Below are positions 54,023 through 61,503 of a stretch of 64,000 nt of DNA, in pieces. Below the pieces are notes generated by a model that did not search any database, was not told the origin of the DNA, and worked only from the letters and a program-made list of their open reading frames with translations. A program made the position numbers and the translations under genes. The stretch is from Bifidobacterium panos (lineage in GTDB: Bacteria; Actinomycetota; Actinomycetes; Actinomycetales; Bifidobacteriaceae), in assembly GCF_012932445.1 (NCBI RefSeq), contig NZ_JAAIIJ010000012.1:21876-85875 (forward strand), read 5' to 3'. Every line of letters begins with the position of its first letter. Position 1 is the first letter of the stretch.

Positions 54023-56890
54023 ATGGCGAACGGCACCAAGCTTGTGATCGTGGAGTCTCCCACCAAGGCGCGCAAGATCGGTGGCTATCTTGGGGATGGC
54101 TACACCGTCATGGCGTCGGTGGGTCACATTCGCGACCTCGCACAGCCCAGCCAGGTGCCCGCCTCCGACAAGGAGAAGTTCGGCAAGTTCGGCGTCGATG
54201 TGGACGATGGTTTCAAGCCCTATTACATCGTCGATGCCGATAAGAAAAAAACCGTTTCCGAACTGAAGTCCGCGCTGAAAAAAGCCGACGAGCTCTATCT
54301 CGCAACCGATGAGGATCGCGAGGGGGAGGCCATCGCCTGGCACTTGGTTGAAACGCTGAAGCCCAAGGTGCCCGTCAAGCGCATGGTGTTCCACGAGATC
54401 ACCAAGGACGCCATCGAACATTCCCTCACCCGCACGCGCGACGTGGACGCCGATATGGTCGACGCGCAGGAGACGCGCCGCATTCTCGACCGCCTGTATG
54501 GCTATGAGCTGTCGCCGGTGCTGTGGCGCAAGGTGGGGCCGGGTCTGTCCGCTGGTCGCGTGCAGTCCGTGGCCACACGCATGATCGTCGAGCGCGAACG
54601 TGAGCGCATGGCGTTCGTGCGCGCTTCGTATTGGGATGTGACGGCTGCGCTCGCCGCCGCCGGTGCCGAGGGCGAGCCTGTCGGTTTCGACGCGCGCATG
54701 GTCTCGCTGGGTGGCAAACGTTTGGCTGTGTCCAAGGATTTCGGCACTGACGGCCAGCTCACCCCGGCCGGGTTCAAAGACAATGTGTGCCAGTTGGATG
54801 AGGCGACGGCGAGTGCCGTGGCCAAGGTGCTTTCCAGCGCGACGTTCACGGTGATGTCGATGGAGTCGAAGCCCTATCGCCGCCGTCCGTTGCCGCCGTT
54901 CACCACCTCCACGTTGCAGCAGACCGCGGGCAACCGTCTGGGCATGAGTTCCAGGGCCACGATGCGCGCCGCCCAAGGGTTGTATGAGAACGGCTATATT
55001 ACGTATATGCGTACCGATTCGGTCACGCTGTCGAGCGAGGCCATCTCGGCCGCGCGTGGTGCCGTGGAATATCATTTCGGCAAGGCCTATCTGTCTGACG
55101 AACCCAAGCAATACGCCACCAATACAGCCGGTGCGCAGGAGGCTCACGAATGTATCCGCCCGGCTGGCGCGCGGTTCCATGATCCGAACGAGCTGGCCTC
55201 CAAGGTGCCGCCTGACCAGCTCAAGCTCTACACGCTGATCTGGCAGCGCACGCTCGCCTCGCAGATGGCCGACGCCACCGGCTCCACCGCCACGGTGAAG
55301 CTGTCCGCGCCCGCGGGGGACAACGGCGAGGCGGTGTTCCAGGCATCCGGCACGGTGATTGAGTTCCCCGGCTTCATGAAGGCCACGGGGGAGGGCAAGC
55401 GCTCTTCGACGGATGCGGCTGGCAAAGCCGGCGACAAGACTGACAAGGCCGACAAGGCTGGCGCCGATTCCGCCGAAAACAACGCCTCCCTGCCGCCGAT
55501 GCACACCGGCCAGGAGCTGACGGCCAGCGACGTGCATGCGAACGGCCATGAAACCCAGCCCCCGGCCAGATACACCGAAGCCTCGCTGGTCAAAACCTTG
55601 GAAGCCAAGGAGATTGGCCGCCCCTCCACTTACGCCTCGATCATCTCCACGATTATCGATCGCGGATATGTCTATGAGCGCGGCCGTGCGTTGATTCCCA
55701 GCTGGCTCGCCTTCGCCGTCACCAAACTGCTGGAGACGAAGTTCCCTAAGTTGGTGGATTATCAGTTCACCGCCGATATGGAAAACGGCCTGGACGAAAT
55801 CGCGCACGGCAAGGAAACCGGCCGCGACTGGCTCACTCACTTCTATTTCGGTTCCGGCGACGGCTCGGCCAGAAACGCCGACGAAGCGCATGAGGGCTTG
55901 CAGAAGCAAGTGGCCGAACTGGGCGAGATCGACGCGCGCGCGATCAACACCATCGACATCCGCGACGGGTTGCATGTGCGCGTCGGGCGCTACGGCCCTT
56001 ATCTGGAGGACATGGAGCACACGGATGCCGAAGGCAATCCGAAGCGCGCCTCCCTGCCCGACACCATCGCACCGGACGAGCTCACCGTCGAGGTGGCGCG
56101 CGATCTGATCGACAACCACTCCGGCGGGCCGCGCGAGCTGGGCAAGGATCCAGCCACCGGCGGCACCGTCGAGGTGCGCAACGGGCGGTTCGGCCCGTAT
56201 GTGGCGCTGGTCGCCGCCGAAACCGGCGAGGCTTCCGATGGCGCTGAAACGTCCGCTTCCGCGGCGAAGAAAGGCGCGAAGAAACAGACCGCGCCGCGCC
56301 CGAAGATGGCCAGCCTGTTCAAGACAATGGACCCCGAGTCAGTCACATTAGACGACGCGCTCAAGCTCCTCAGCCTGCCGCGCGAAGTTGGATCCTACGA
56401 AGAGACGAACGCCGAAACCGGCGAGATTTCAATGTCTTCAGTGGCGGCGAACAACGGGCGGTATGGCCCATACCTCACCAAAACGAAAGCGGACGGCTCC
56501 ACCGAGACGCGCTCGCTGGGTTCGGAAGACGAGATTTTCACCGTCACCGTCGAGCAGGCCAAGGAACTGTTCGCCCAGCCGAAGTATGGCCGTGGGCGTG
56601 GGCGTGGTGCCGCCAAGCCGCCGGTGCGTTCGATCGGCACCGACCCGGAAAGCGGCAAGCCCGTGGTGATTCGCGAGGGGCGCTTCGGCCTGTACCTGAC
56701 AGATGGCGAAACGAACCGCACTCTGCCGCGCCAGTACGACCCGGCCACCATCGCCCCCGAAGACGCCTACCGCATCCTCGCTGAAAAGCGCGCCCAAGGT
56801 CCCACCAAGCGTCGCACCCGCGCTTCTTCCGCGAAGAAAACCACCGCAAAAAAGCCTTCCACTAAGCGCAAATCCGCCGCCAAGAAGTAG
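54023..56890 (+). CDS. topA: DNA topoisomerase I
   Basis: A 955-residue type IA topoisomerase with AAGGAG upstream. The TOPRIM domain has VIVESPTKARKIGGYLG and DEDREGEAIAWH. The active-site Tyr is in YENGYITYMRTDSVTLS, and QEAHECIRPA and IGRPSTYASI complete the core. C-terminal repeats (NGRFGPYVALV, NNGRYGPYLTKT, EGRFGLYLTDG) are the actinobacterial topoisomerase-I DNA-binding repeats. A Lys/Ala/Thr-rich tail of ~40 residues ends the protein. Confidence 0.96.
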   Translation: MANGTKLVIVESPTKARKIGGYLGDGYTVMASVGHIRDLAQPSQVPASDKEKFGKFGVDVDDGFKPYYIVDADKKKTVSELKSALKKADELYLATDEDREGEAIAWHLVETLKPKVPVKRMVFHEITKDAIEHSLTRTRDVDADMVDAQETRRILDRLYGYELSPVLWRKVGPGLSAGRVQSVATRMIVERERERMAFVRASYWDVTAALAAAGAEGEPVGFDARMVSLGGKRLAVSKDFGTDGQLTPAGFKDNVCQLDEATASAVAKVLSSATFTVMSMESKPYRRRPLPPFTTSTLQQTAGNRLGMSSRATMRAAQGLYENGYITYMRTDSVTLSSEAISAARGAVEYHFGKAYLSDEPKQYATNTAGAQEAHECIRPAGARFHDPNELASKVPPDQLKLYTLIWQRTLASQMADATGSTATVKLSAPAGDNGEAVFQASGTVIEFPGFMKATGEGKRSSTDAAGKAGDKTDKADKAGADSAENNASLPPMHTGQELTASDVHANGHETQPPARYTEASLVKTLEAKEIGRPSTYASIISTIIDRGYVYERGRALIPSWLAFAVTKLLETKFPKLVDYQFTADMENGLDEIAHGKETGRDWLTHFYFGSGDGSARNADEAHEGLQKQVAELGEIDARAINTIDIRDGLHVRVGRYGPYLEDMEHTDAEGNPKRASLPDTIAPDELTVEVARDLIDNHSGGPRELGKDPATGGTVEVRNGRFGPYVALVAAETGEASDGAETSASAAKKGAKKQTAPRPKMASLFKTMDPESVTLDDALKLLSLPREVGSYEETNAETGEISMSSVAANNGRYGPYLTKTKADGSTETRSLGSEDEIFTVTVEQAKELFAQPKYGRGRGRGAAKPPVRSIGTDPESGKPVVIREGRFGLYLTDGETNRTLPRQYDPATIAPEDAYRILAEKRAQGPTKRRTRASSAKKTTAKKPSTKRKSAAKK

Positions 56891-57026
56891 CTGCTCTCGT
56901 TGCATCAGTTAAGGCGAACATCCGATAGGCTGCTCATCTTAACTCATGTAAAGAAGGCGCGATGCCCCCGTTGATATGTGATAATGAAAGGTGACTGTTC
57001 GTTTTCACATTTATAAGGAGCATGAT

Positions 57027-57602
57027 ATGGGCACGGGTGCCATCATCGCAATCGTCATCGCCGTTATCGTTGTTATTCTGCTGTGGGCCATGGGAGCCTA
57101 CAACAGCTTGGTGTCTCTCAGGAATCGCGTGAAGAATGGCTGGGCGCAGATCGACGTGCAGCTCAAGCAGCGCGCCGACCTCGTCCCCAACCTTGTGGAA
57201 ACCGTCAAGGGATACGCCTCCCACGAATCCGACGTGTTCACCAAGGTCACCGAGGCACGAGCCAAGGCCGTGTCCGTGGCCGCCGACCCGAACGCCAGCA
57301 CCGCTGACCGCGCTCAGGCCGAGAACCAGCTTTCGCACGCCATCGTCAACCTTCAGGCCACCGCCGAAGCATATCCGCAGCTGCAAGCCAACCAGAACTT
57401 CCTCGACTTGCAGGCCCAGCTCAAGTCCCTCGAAGAGAAGATCGCCTACGCGCGCCAGTTCTACAACGACGTGGTGCTCAAGTACAACAACAAGGTCGAA
57501 ACGGTGCCGAGCAACATCATTGCGGGCCTGTTCCACTTCGAGCAGTCGCAGTTCTTCGAGGTGGAGGAATCCGCCCGCCAAGCCCCGCAGGTCAAGTTCT
57601 GA
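57027..57602 (+). CDS. LemA family protein
   Basis: A 191-residue protein from ATG 57027 (AAGGAG 6 nt upstream). One N-terminal membrane helix ([19 protein letters not shown]) precedes the conserved [40 protein letters not shown] block and a C-terminal [25 protein letters not shown]. LemA proteins are inner-membrane with an extracytoplasmic helix bundle. Function unclear. Followed after 54 bp by a DUF2207 gene, a frequent neighbour. Confidence 0.92.
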   Translation: MGTGAIIAIVIAVIVVILLWAMGAYNSLVSLRNRVKNGWAQIDVQLKQRADLVPNLVETVKGYASHESDVFTKVTEARAKAVSVAADPNASTADRAQAENQLSHAIVNLQATAEAYPQLQANQNFLDLQAQLKSLEEKIAYARQFYNDVVLKYNNKVETVPSNIIAGLFHFEQSQFFEVEESARQAPQVKF

Positions 57603-57656
57603 GCGGCATCCGCAAATCGAATCGAACCACAGTAAAACATAAGTAGAGAGTAGCCG

Positions 57657-59846
57657 TTGAAAACAAGACTGATACGAGCCGCGATATTGTCGGTGGTGTT
57701 CGCCCTGCTCGCCGGGTTCATCACGACGACACTGGTGGCCGGCTCCGACGAAGCCGACCTGAGCTATCACAGCATCGATTACGATGCCGTGGTGCTGCCC
57801 AACGGCGACTTCAAGGTGAGCGAACACCTCGATTACAAGCTGCAAGAACGCAAAGATGACGACGACAACGTCAAGCCGTGGAAACAGCTGTATTGGCAAT
57901 ACACGCTGGACAGCGCAAAGACGACGAACATCAGCGACATCACCGTGTGCAACGCCACCACCGGCGAAACCTACGAGCAAATCGAGCCACGCAATCCCAG
58001 CTCCGTCACCAGTGACACATGGAATGCAACCTATGCGAAGCATTGGTATATCGCCGATGTCACCAACGGCGTCGACGATCCGCAGCCGTTCGACCCGCAA
58101 ACGGATGGTCTGGATTCAACGCAAAGCGGCCAGCGTAAAACCGTGGAGATTGGCTGGAACATACCCGTCACCGATGAAGCGGACAGCCTGAAGTTCGACA
58201 TCACGATGACCTTCCACAACGCCGTCACCCAATACAGCGACGTCACCAGCTTCCAATGGGAGCCGATTGCACCCGAAAACGAGGTGCCGGCCGGCAAGGT
58301 CACCGGAACGCTGCATTTCCCGGAAGGTATCACCACGAACACTTCCTGGGCGTGGCTGCACACCAAGAACACCTCGGACACCAAGCGCACCAGCGACGGC
58401 AGCCTGAACTTCACCGTATACAATCTGAAATCGAATGGCTACATTGACGTGGTGGCGGCTTATGACAGCAGCGTCTCGTCGGGAGTCAAGCGCGTGGCCG
58501 ATGGGGAACGGCTCGATTCACTCAAGGCCGACGAGGCGCGCCAAGAGAAGGAATGGCATGACAGCCAACGCATGCGCGCCATTATCACCCTCATCATCTG
58601 GATTGGCACCGCGGTTGCGGGCATTGCGCTGTGCGTGTGGGGCATTATTGCCGTGGTTCGTTCCAACAAGGCCTCACGATATAGCGGCAACCTGGAGTAT
58701 TGGCGCGACCAGCCCGGCCTGAGCCCGGCGTCGGCGGTGCGCCTGATTGACGTTGTGAGCAGTTCCAAAGGCACCGCGCAGTCCCGCTCCATGACGGCCA
58801 CGGTGCTCTCGCTCGTCGTCAAACACGCCATCGCCATCTATCCCGGCCCCGCGAGCATCTACCGAGGCATCGATATGAGCCAGGCGGACGCGGCCAGCCT
58901 GTCTTCCATGATCGGCGCCGACCCCGCCAAGATGGACGCAACCTCGAAAACCAGCACGCTGGTCATCCTCCCGGCCGCGCTCAACAGCCGCGAAACGCTG
59001 GAACTGAGCCAGTCCGAAAGCTCGTGCCTGGATTTGCTGATCGACATTTCGCAGCGTGTCGGCTCTCCGGTGTTCGACTTCAAGCAGATGAAGAAGGCCT
59101 GCAAAGGTTGGGAAACCGGCCATGAGGTGATCGATGCGTACAACAAATCGTGCGACAACGAATTCAGCTTGCTTGGCGTGACGGAAAGCCGCAAATGGCA
59201 GTATCTCCTCGCCGGTGCATTGACCGCTGCATTGGGTATTTTCGCGGTCGGTTACAACACCCGCTTGGACAATCTCGCCTTGGCATTGTGCATGGGATTG
59301 CCGCTGTTGCTCGTGGGCCTGTTCTGCATGATGGCCGGCGCGCCGCTGGCGCTGACCGACCGAGGGCAGGAATACGCGGGGCGTTGCCTCGGCCTGAAGC
59401 GCTATATGCATGATTTCTCCGATTTCTCCGACCGCGGCACGCCGGATCTGACGCTGTGGGATTGGTATATGGTCTATGCCGCCGCCTTCGGTATTTCCAA
59501 GCGTGTGCTCAAGGAGTTGGCCAAGGCCTATCCGCAGGTGAGCGACCCCGAATGGCTTGATGCCAATGCGGCGGGAACGCTGCTGTATTGGAACTACCGC
59601 CCCTACGGCTGGTATTCGTCTGGATTGGGCTCAGGCTCCGTCTCCGGCCCGATGTTCGGCGGCGATTCCTTCTCCCCGAGTTTCTCCGACATCGGTTCGC
59701 AGATCAACTCCGGCTTCGCCTCCGTGAGATCCACCATTCAGGCAGCCGCCCCGTCCTCGTCCAGCGGTTCGGATGGTTCGTTCTTCGGCGGTGGCTTCGG
59801 TGGCTCCTCCGGTGGTTTCGGCGGCGGCGTTTCGGGCGGGCGGTAA
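57657..59846 (+). CDS. DUF2207 membrane protein
   Basis: A 729-residue protein with a TTG start (57657, AGAGAG upstream). A signal/first helix (ILSVVFALLAGFITTTLVA) is followed by an ~240-residue extracytoplasmic DUF2207 domain with DYDAVVLPNGDFKVSEHLDY. A membrane helix lies near 320 (ITLIIWIGTAVAGIALCVWG) and two more near 515-560. The end is a Gly/Ser-rich tail (FFGGGFGGSSGGFGGG), common in this family. Probably acts with LemA at the membrane. Confidence 0.88.
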   Translation: MKTRLIRAAILSVVFALLAGFITTTLVAGSDEADLSYHSIDYDAVVLPNGDFKVSEHLDYKLQERKDDDDNVKPWKQLYWQYTLDSAKTTNISDITVCNATTGETYEQIEPRNPSSVTSDTWNATYAKHWYIADVTNGVDDPQPFDPQTDGLDSTQSGQRKTVEIGWNIPVTDEADSLKFDITMTFHNAVTQYSDVTSFQWEPIAPENEVPAGKVTGTLHFPEGITTNTSWAWLHTKNTSDTKRTSDGSLNFTVYNLKSNGYIDVVAAYDSSVSSGVKRVADGERLDSLKADEARQEKEWHDSQRMRAIITLIIWIGTAVAGIALCVWGIIAVVRSNKASRYSGNLEYWRDQPGLSPASAVRLIDVVSSSKGTAQSRSMTATVLSLVVKHAIAIYPGPASIYRGIDMSQADAASLSSMIGADPAKMDATSKTSTLVILPAALNSRETLELSQSESSCLDLLIDISQRVGSPVFDFKQMKKACKGWETGHEVIDAYNKSCDNEFSLLGVTESRKWQYLLAGALTAALGIFAVGYNTRLDNLALALCMGLPLLLVGLFCMMAGAPLALTDRGQEYAGRCLGLKRYMHDFSDFSDRGTPDLTLWDWYMVYAAAFGISKRVLKELAKAYPQVSDPEWLDANAAGTLLYWNYRPYGWYSSGLGSGSVSGPMFGGDSFSPSFSDIGSQINSGFASVRSTIQAAAPSSSSGSDGSFFGGGFGGSSGGFGGGVSGGR

Positions 59847-59930
59847 TATCGTCTGCGGCGTGTTGTGCGAGTAGGGTAGTGTGTGGATAGTTTAAGCATC
59901 GCTGATTCCGCGAACGTGAAGGAGTTTGCC

Positions 59931-60794
59931 ATGACGTTGTTCCGTGATCTGGGGCCGTTGCACACCACCGCCATCGGGCACGGCGAAATGCCGCTGACCA
60001 TCGAGAACAATCGTGGAACTGCCGTCGGCATCGAGACACTGCACGCCTCGCTGGACGCAGGTTGCCGCCATATCGACACCGCGTGGGCGTATTACACGCC
60101 CGGCGAAGAGGAGCAGACCGGCGAGAAGCTGGTGCGCGAGGCGCTTGAGACTTGGCAAGGCCCGCGCGACGAGGTCACCGTGGCCACCAAGGTGGGCTTG
60201 CGCCGCGCCTGGGACGGCGACAAGCCCGACTGGCCGCGCGACGGCAAGCCGGAACACCTGATCGCATACGGCAAGCAGTCGGCCATGGCGCTGGGCGTCG
60301 ACACCATCGACTTGCTCTATCTGCACCGCCACGACCCCGAAGTGCCGTACAACGAGTCCTGCGAGGGCATCAAGGCACTGCTCGATCAAGGTGTGGCGCA
60401 GTGGGCGGGCGTCTCCAACGTCAGCATTGAGCAGCTCGATATCGCGCGCGAGATTCTGGGCGACAAGCTGGTGGCCGTGCAGAACCAGTATTCGCCGATT
60501 TATAAAGGCACTCAGGATACGCTGGATTATTGCGCGAAACTGGGATTGGCGTTCGTGTGCTGGAGCCCGCTCGGCGGATACCGCCACCCGTATGACGAGC
60601 ACCTGTTCGACCCGTTCCGCGAGGTGGCCGCCGCACATGGCGTAAGCTACCAGCAGGTGGTGTTGGCATGGGAACTCGCTAAGGGCGACCACATGTTCGT
60701 CATCCCCGGTGCCCATCGGCCTGAAACCATCCTCGACTCCCTCAAGGCCGACGAACTCGAACTCACCGAGGCCGAACTCGCCAAGCTCGGCTGA
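59931..60794 (+). CDS. Aldo/keto reductase
   Basis: A 287-residue reductase starting at ATG 59931 (GAAGGAG upstream). Motifs: DAGCRHIDTAWAYYTPGEEEQTGEKLVREAL (Asp and Tyr), VTVATKVGLRRAWDGDKPDW (Lys), IDLLYLHRHDPEVP (His), QNQYSPIYKG and FVIPGAHRPE. It belongs to the same superfamily as the 41824 gene but is clearly a different subgroup. Substrate unknown. Monocistronic. Confidence 0.9.
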   Translation: MTLFRDLGPLHTTAIGHGEMPLTIENNRGTAVGIETLHASLDAGCRHIDTAWAYYTPGEEEQTGEKLVREALETWQGPRDEVTVATKVGLRRAWDGDKPDWPRDGKPEHLIAYGKQSAMALGVDTIDLLYLHRHDPEVPYNESCEGIKALLDQGVAQWAGVSNVSIEQLDIAREILGDKLVAVQNQYSPIYKGTQDTLDYCAKLGLAFVCWSPLGGYRHPYDEHLFDPFREVAAAHGVSYQQVVLAWELAKGDHMFVIPGAHRPETILDSLKADELELTEAELAKLG

Positions 60795-61161
60795 GCTCGC
60801 CTTTGTTCTTAGTGGGTTCCGTTTAGTTTTCGTGTTGTTTGCCTAGTCCGGTGTCTGCGGTGGATGTTGCCGTGTTCGACACCCCGGACGAACAGCCCAG
60901 TGGGCTGTTCGTTTCGATATCAACGGACGGCGCCGTTTGGCGGTAATAGTCCGTCCCGTGTCCTCTGTAGACCTGCGTTGACGTTGTGAAGTCGTTTCCT
61001 GCGTGCTTGAGTCGCAGTGTCCATTGCTATTGTTCTCGGTCTGTTTTAAGTCGCAGTGCGCTCGCTATCGTTCTTGGTTTGTTTTGGGTTGCGGTGCTCG
61101 TCTTTTGTTCTTAGTGTGTTCCGTCGGGTTTGTGTGTTGTTTGCCTAGCCCGGTGTTTGGC
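60795..61161. other. Repeat-rich gene-free region upstream of surface locus 3
   Basis: No gene is supported. 60859-60885 is a half copy of the palindromic element, continuing into CGAACAGCCCAGTGGGCTGTTCG, a 23-bp near-perfect palindrome. 60886-61140 is homologous to 10432-10660. GTTCTTAGTG(T/G)GTTCCGT followed by TTGTTTGCCTAG occurs twice (60806 and 61100), each leading into a copy of the palindromic element. Confidence 0.7.
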
Positions 61162-61234
61162 GGCGGATGTTGCCGTGTTCGACACCCTCCGGGCCGGTAG
61201 GCCAAGTCTTACGTCGAACACAGCAACATCCGCC
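61162..61234. repeat. Palindromic dispersed element, copy 3
   Basis: Arms of 22 bp (61162-61183 and 61213-61234) with one mismatch; GGCGGATGTTGC at the tip. The core matches copy 1 apart from two bases near the right arm, in the same orientation. Confidence 0.85.
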
Positions 61235-61503
61235 TAGGTTATTTTGACGTAGCCGGTCCATTCCGTTCTCGTTTTCTTCCCTTGTGACACGCCGGGGGAT
61301 TTTGCTTCCCTCTTGTGGGGTTTGCCGGTGTTTGTCCCGGAATGGTGCGGTTGGGTTGTTTCGGTGTTGCGACCGCTGGAACTTGAGCGTTGTTCAGCAG
61401 TCGTGGGGGGGGGAATCTTTGATGCTGAATAAGTTTCGTGCGACCGGCTGGACGGTTTGGCTGTTGCGTGGTTGCGCGGGGAGTGTTGTGAAGGAGTTTT
61501 GTG
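61235..61503 (+). promoter_or_regulatory. Leader of surface locus 3 with G9 homopolymer (61405-61413)
   Basis: Nine G run from 61405 to 61413, 90 bp before the start. A CGCTGG block ends 25 nt upstream and TGATGCT starts 6 nt downstream, exactly as at locus 1. Farther downstream, AAGTTTCGTGCGACC parallels AGGTTTCGCGCACCC of locus 1. In the adhesin frame AATCTT is followed by TGA. A leader frame from GTG 61284 is open through the tract. The SD AAGGAG is at 61491-61496. Confidence 0.6.

Noticed and set aside
53939..56119. A 726-codon antisense frame over topA
   Set aside because: Shadow of topA. The sense frame has all type IA topoisomerase motifs.
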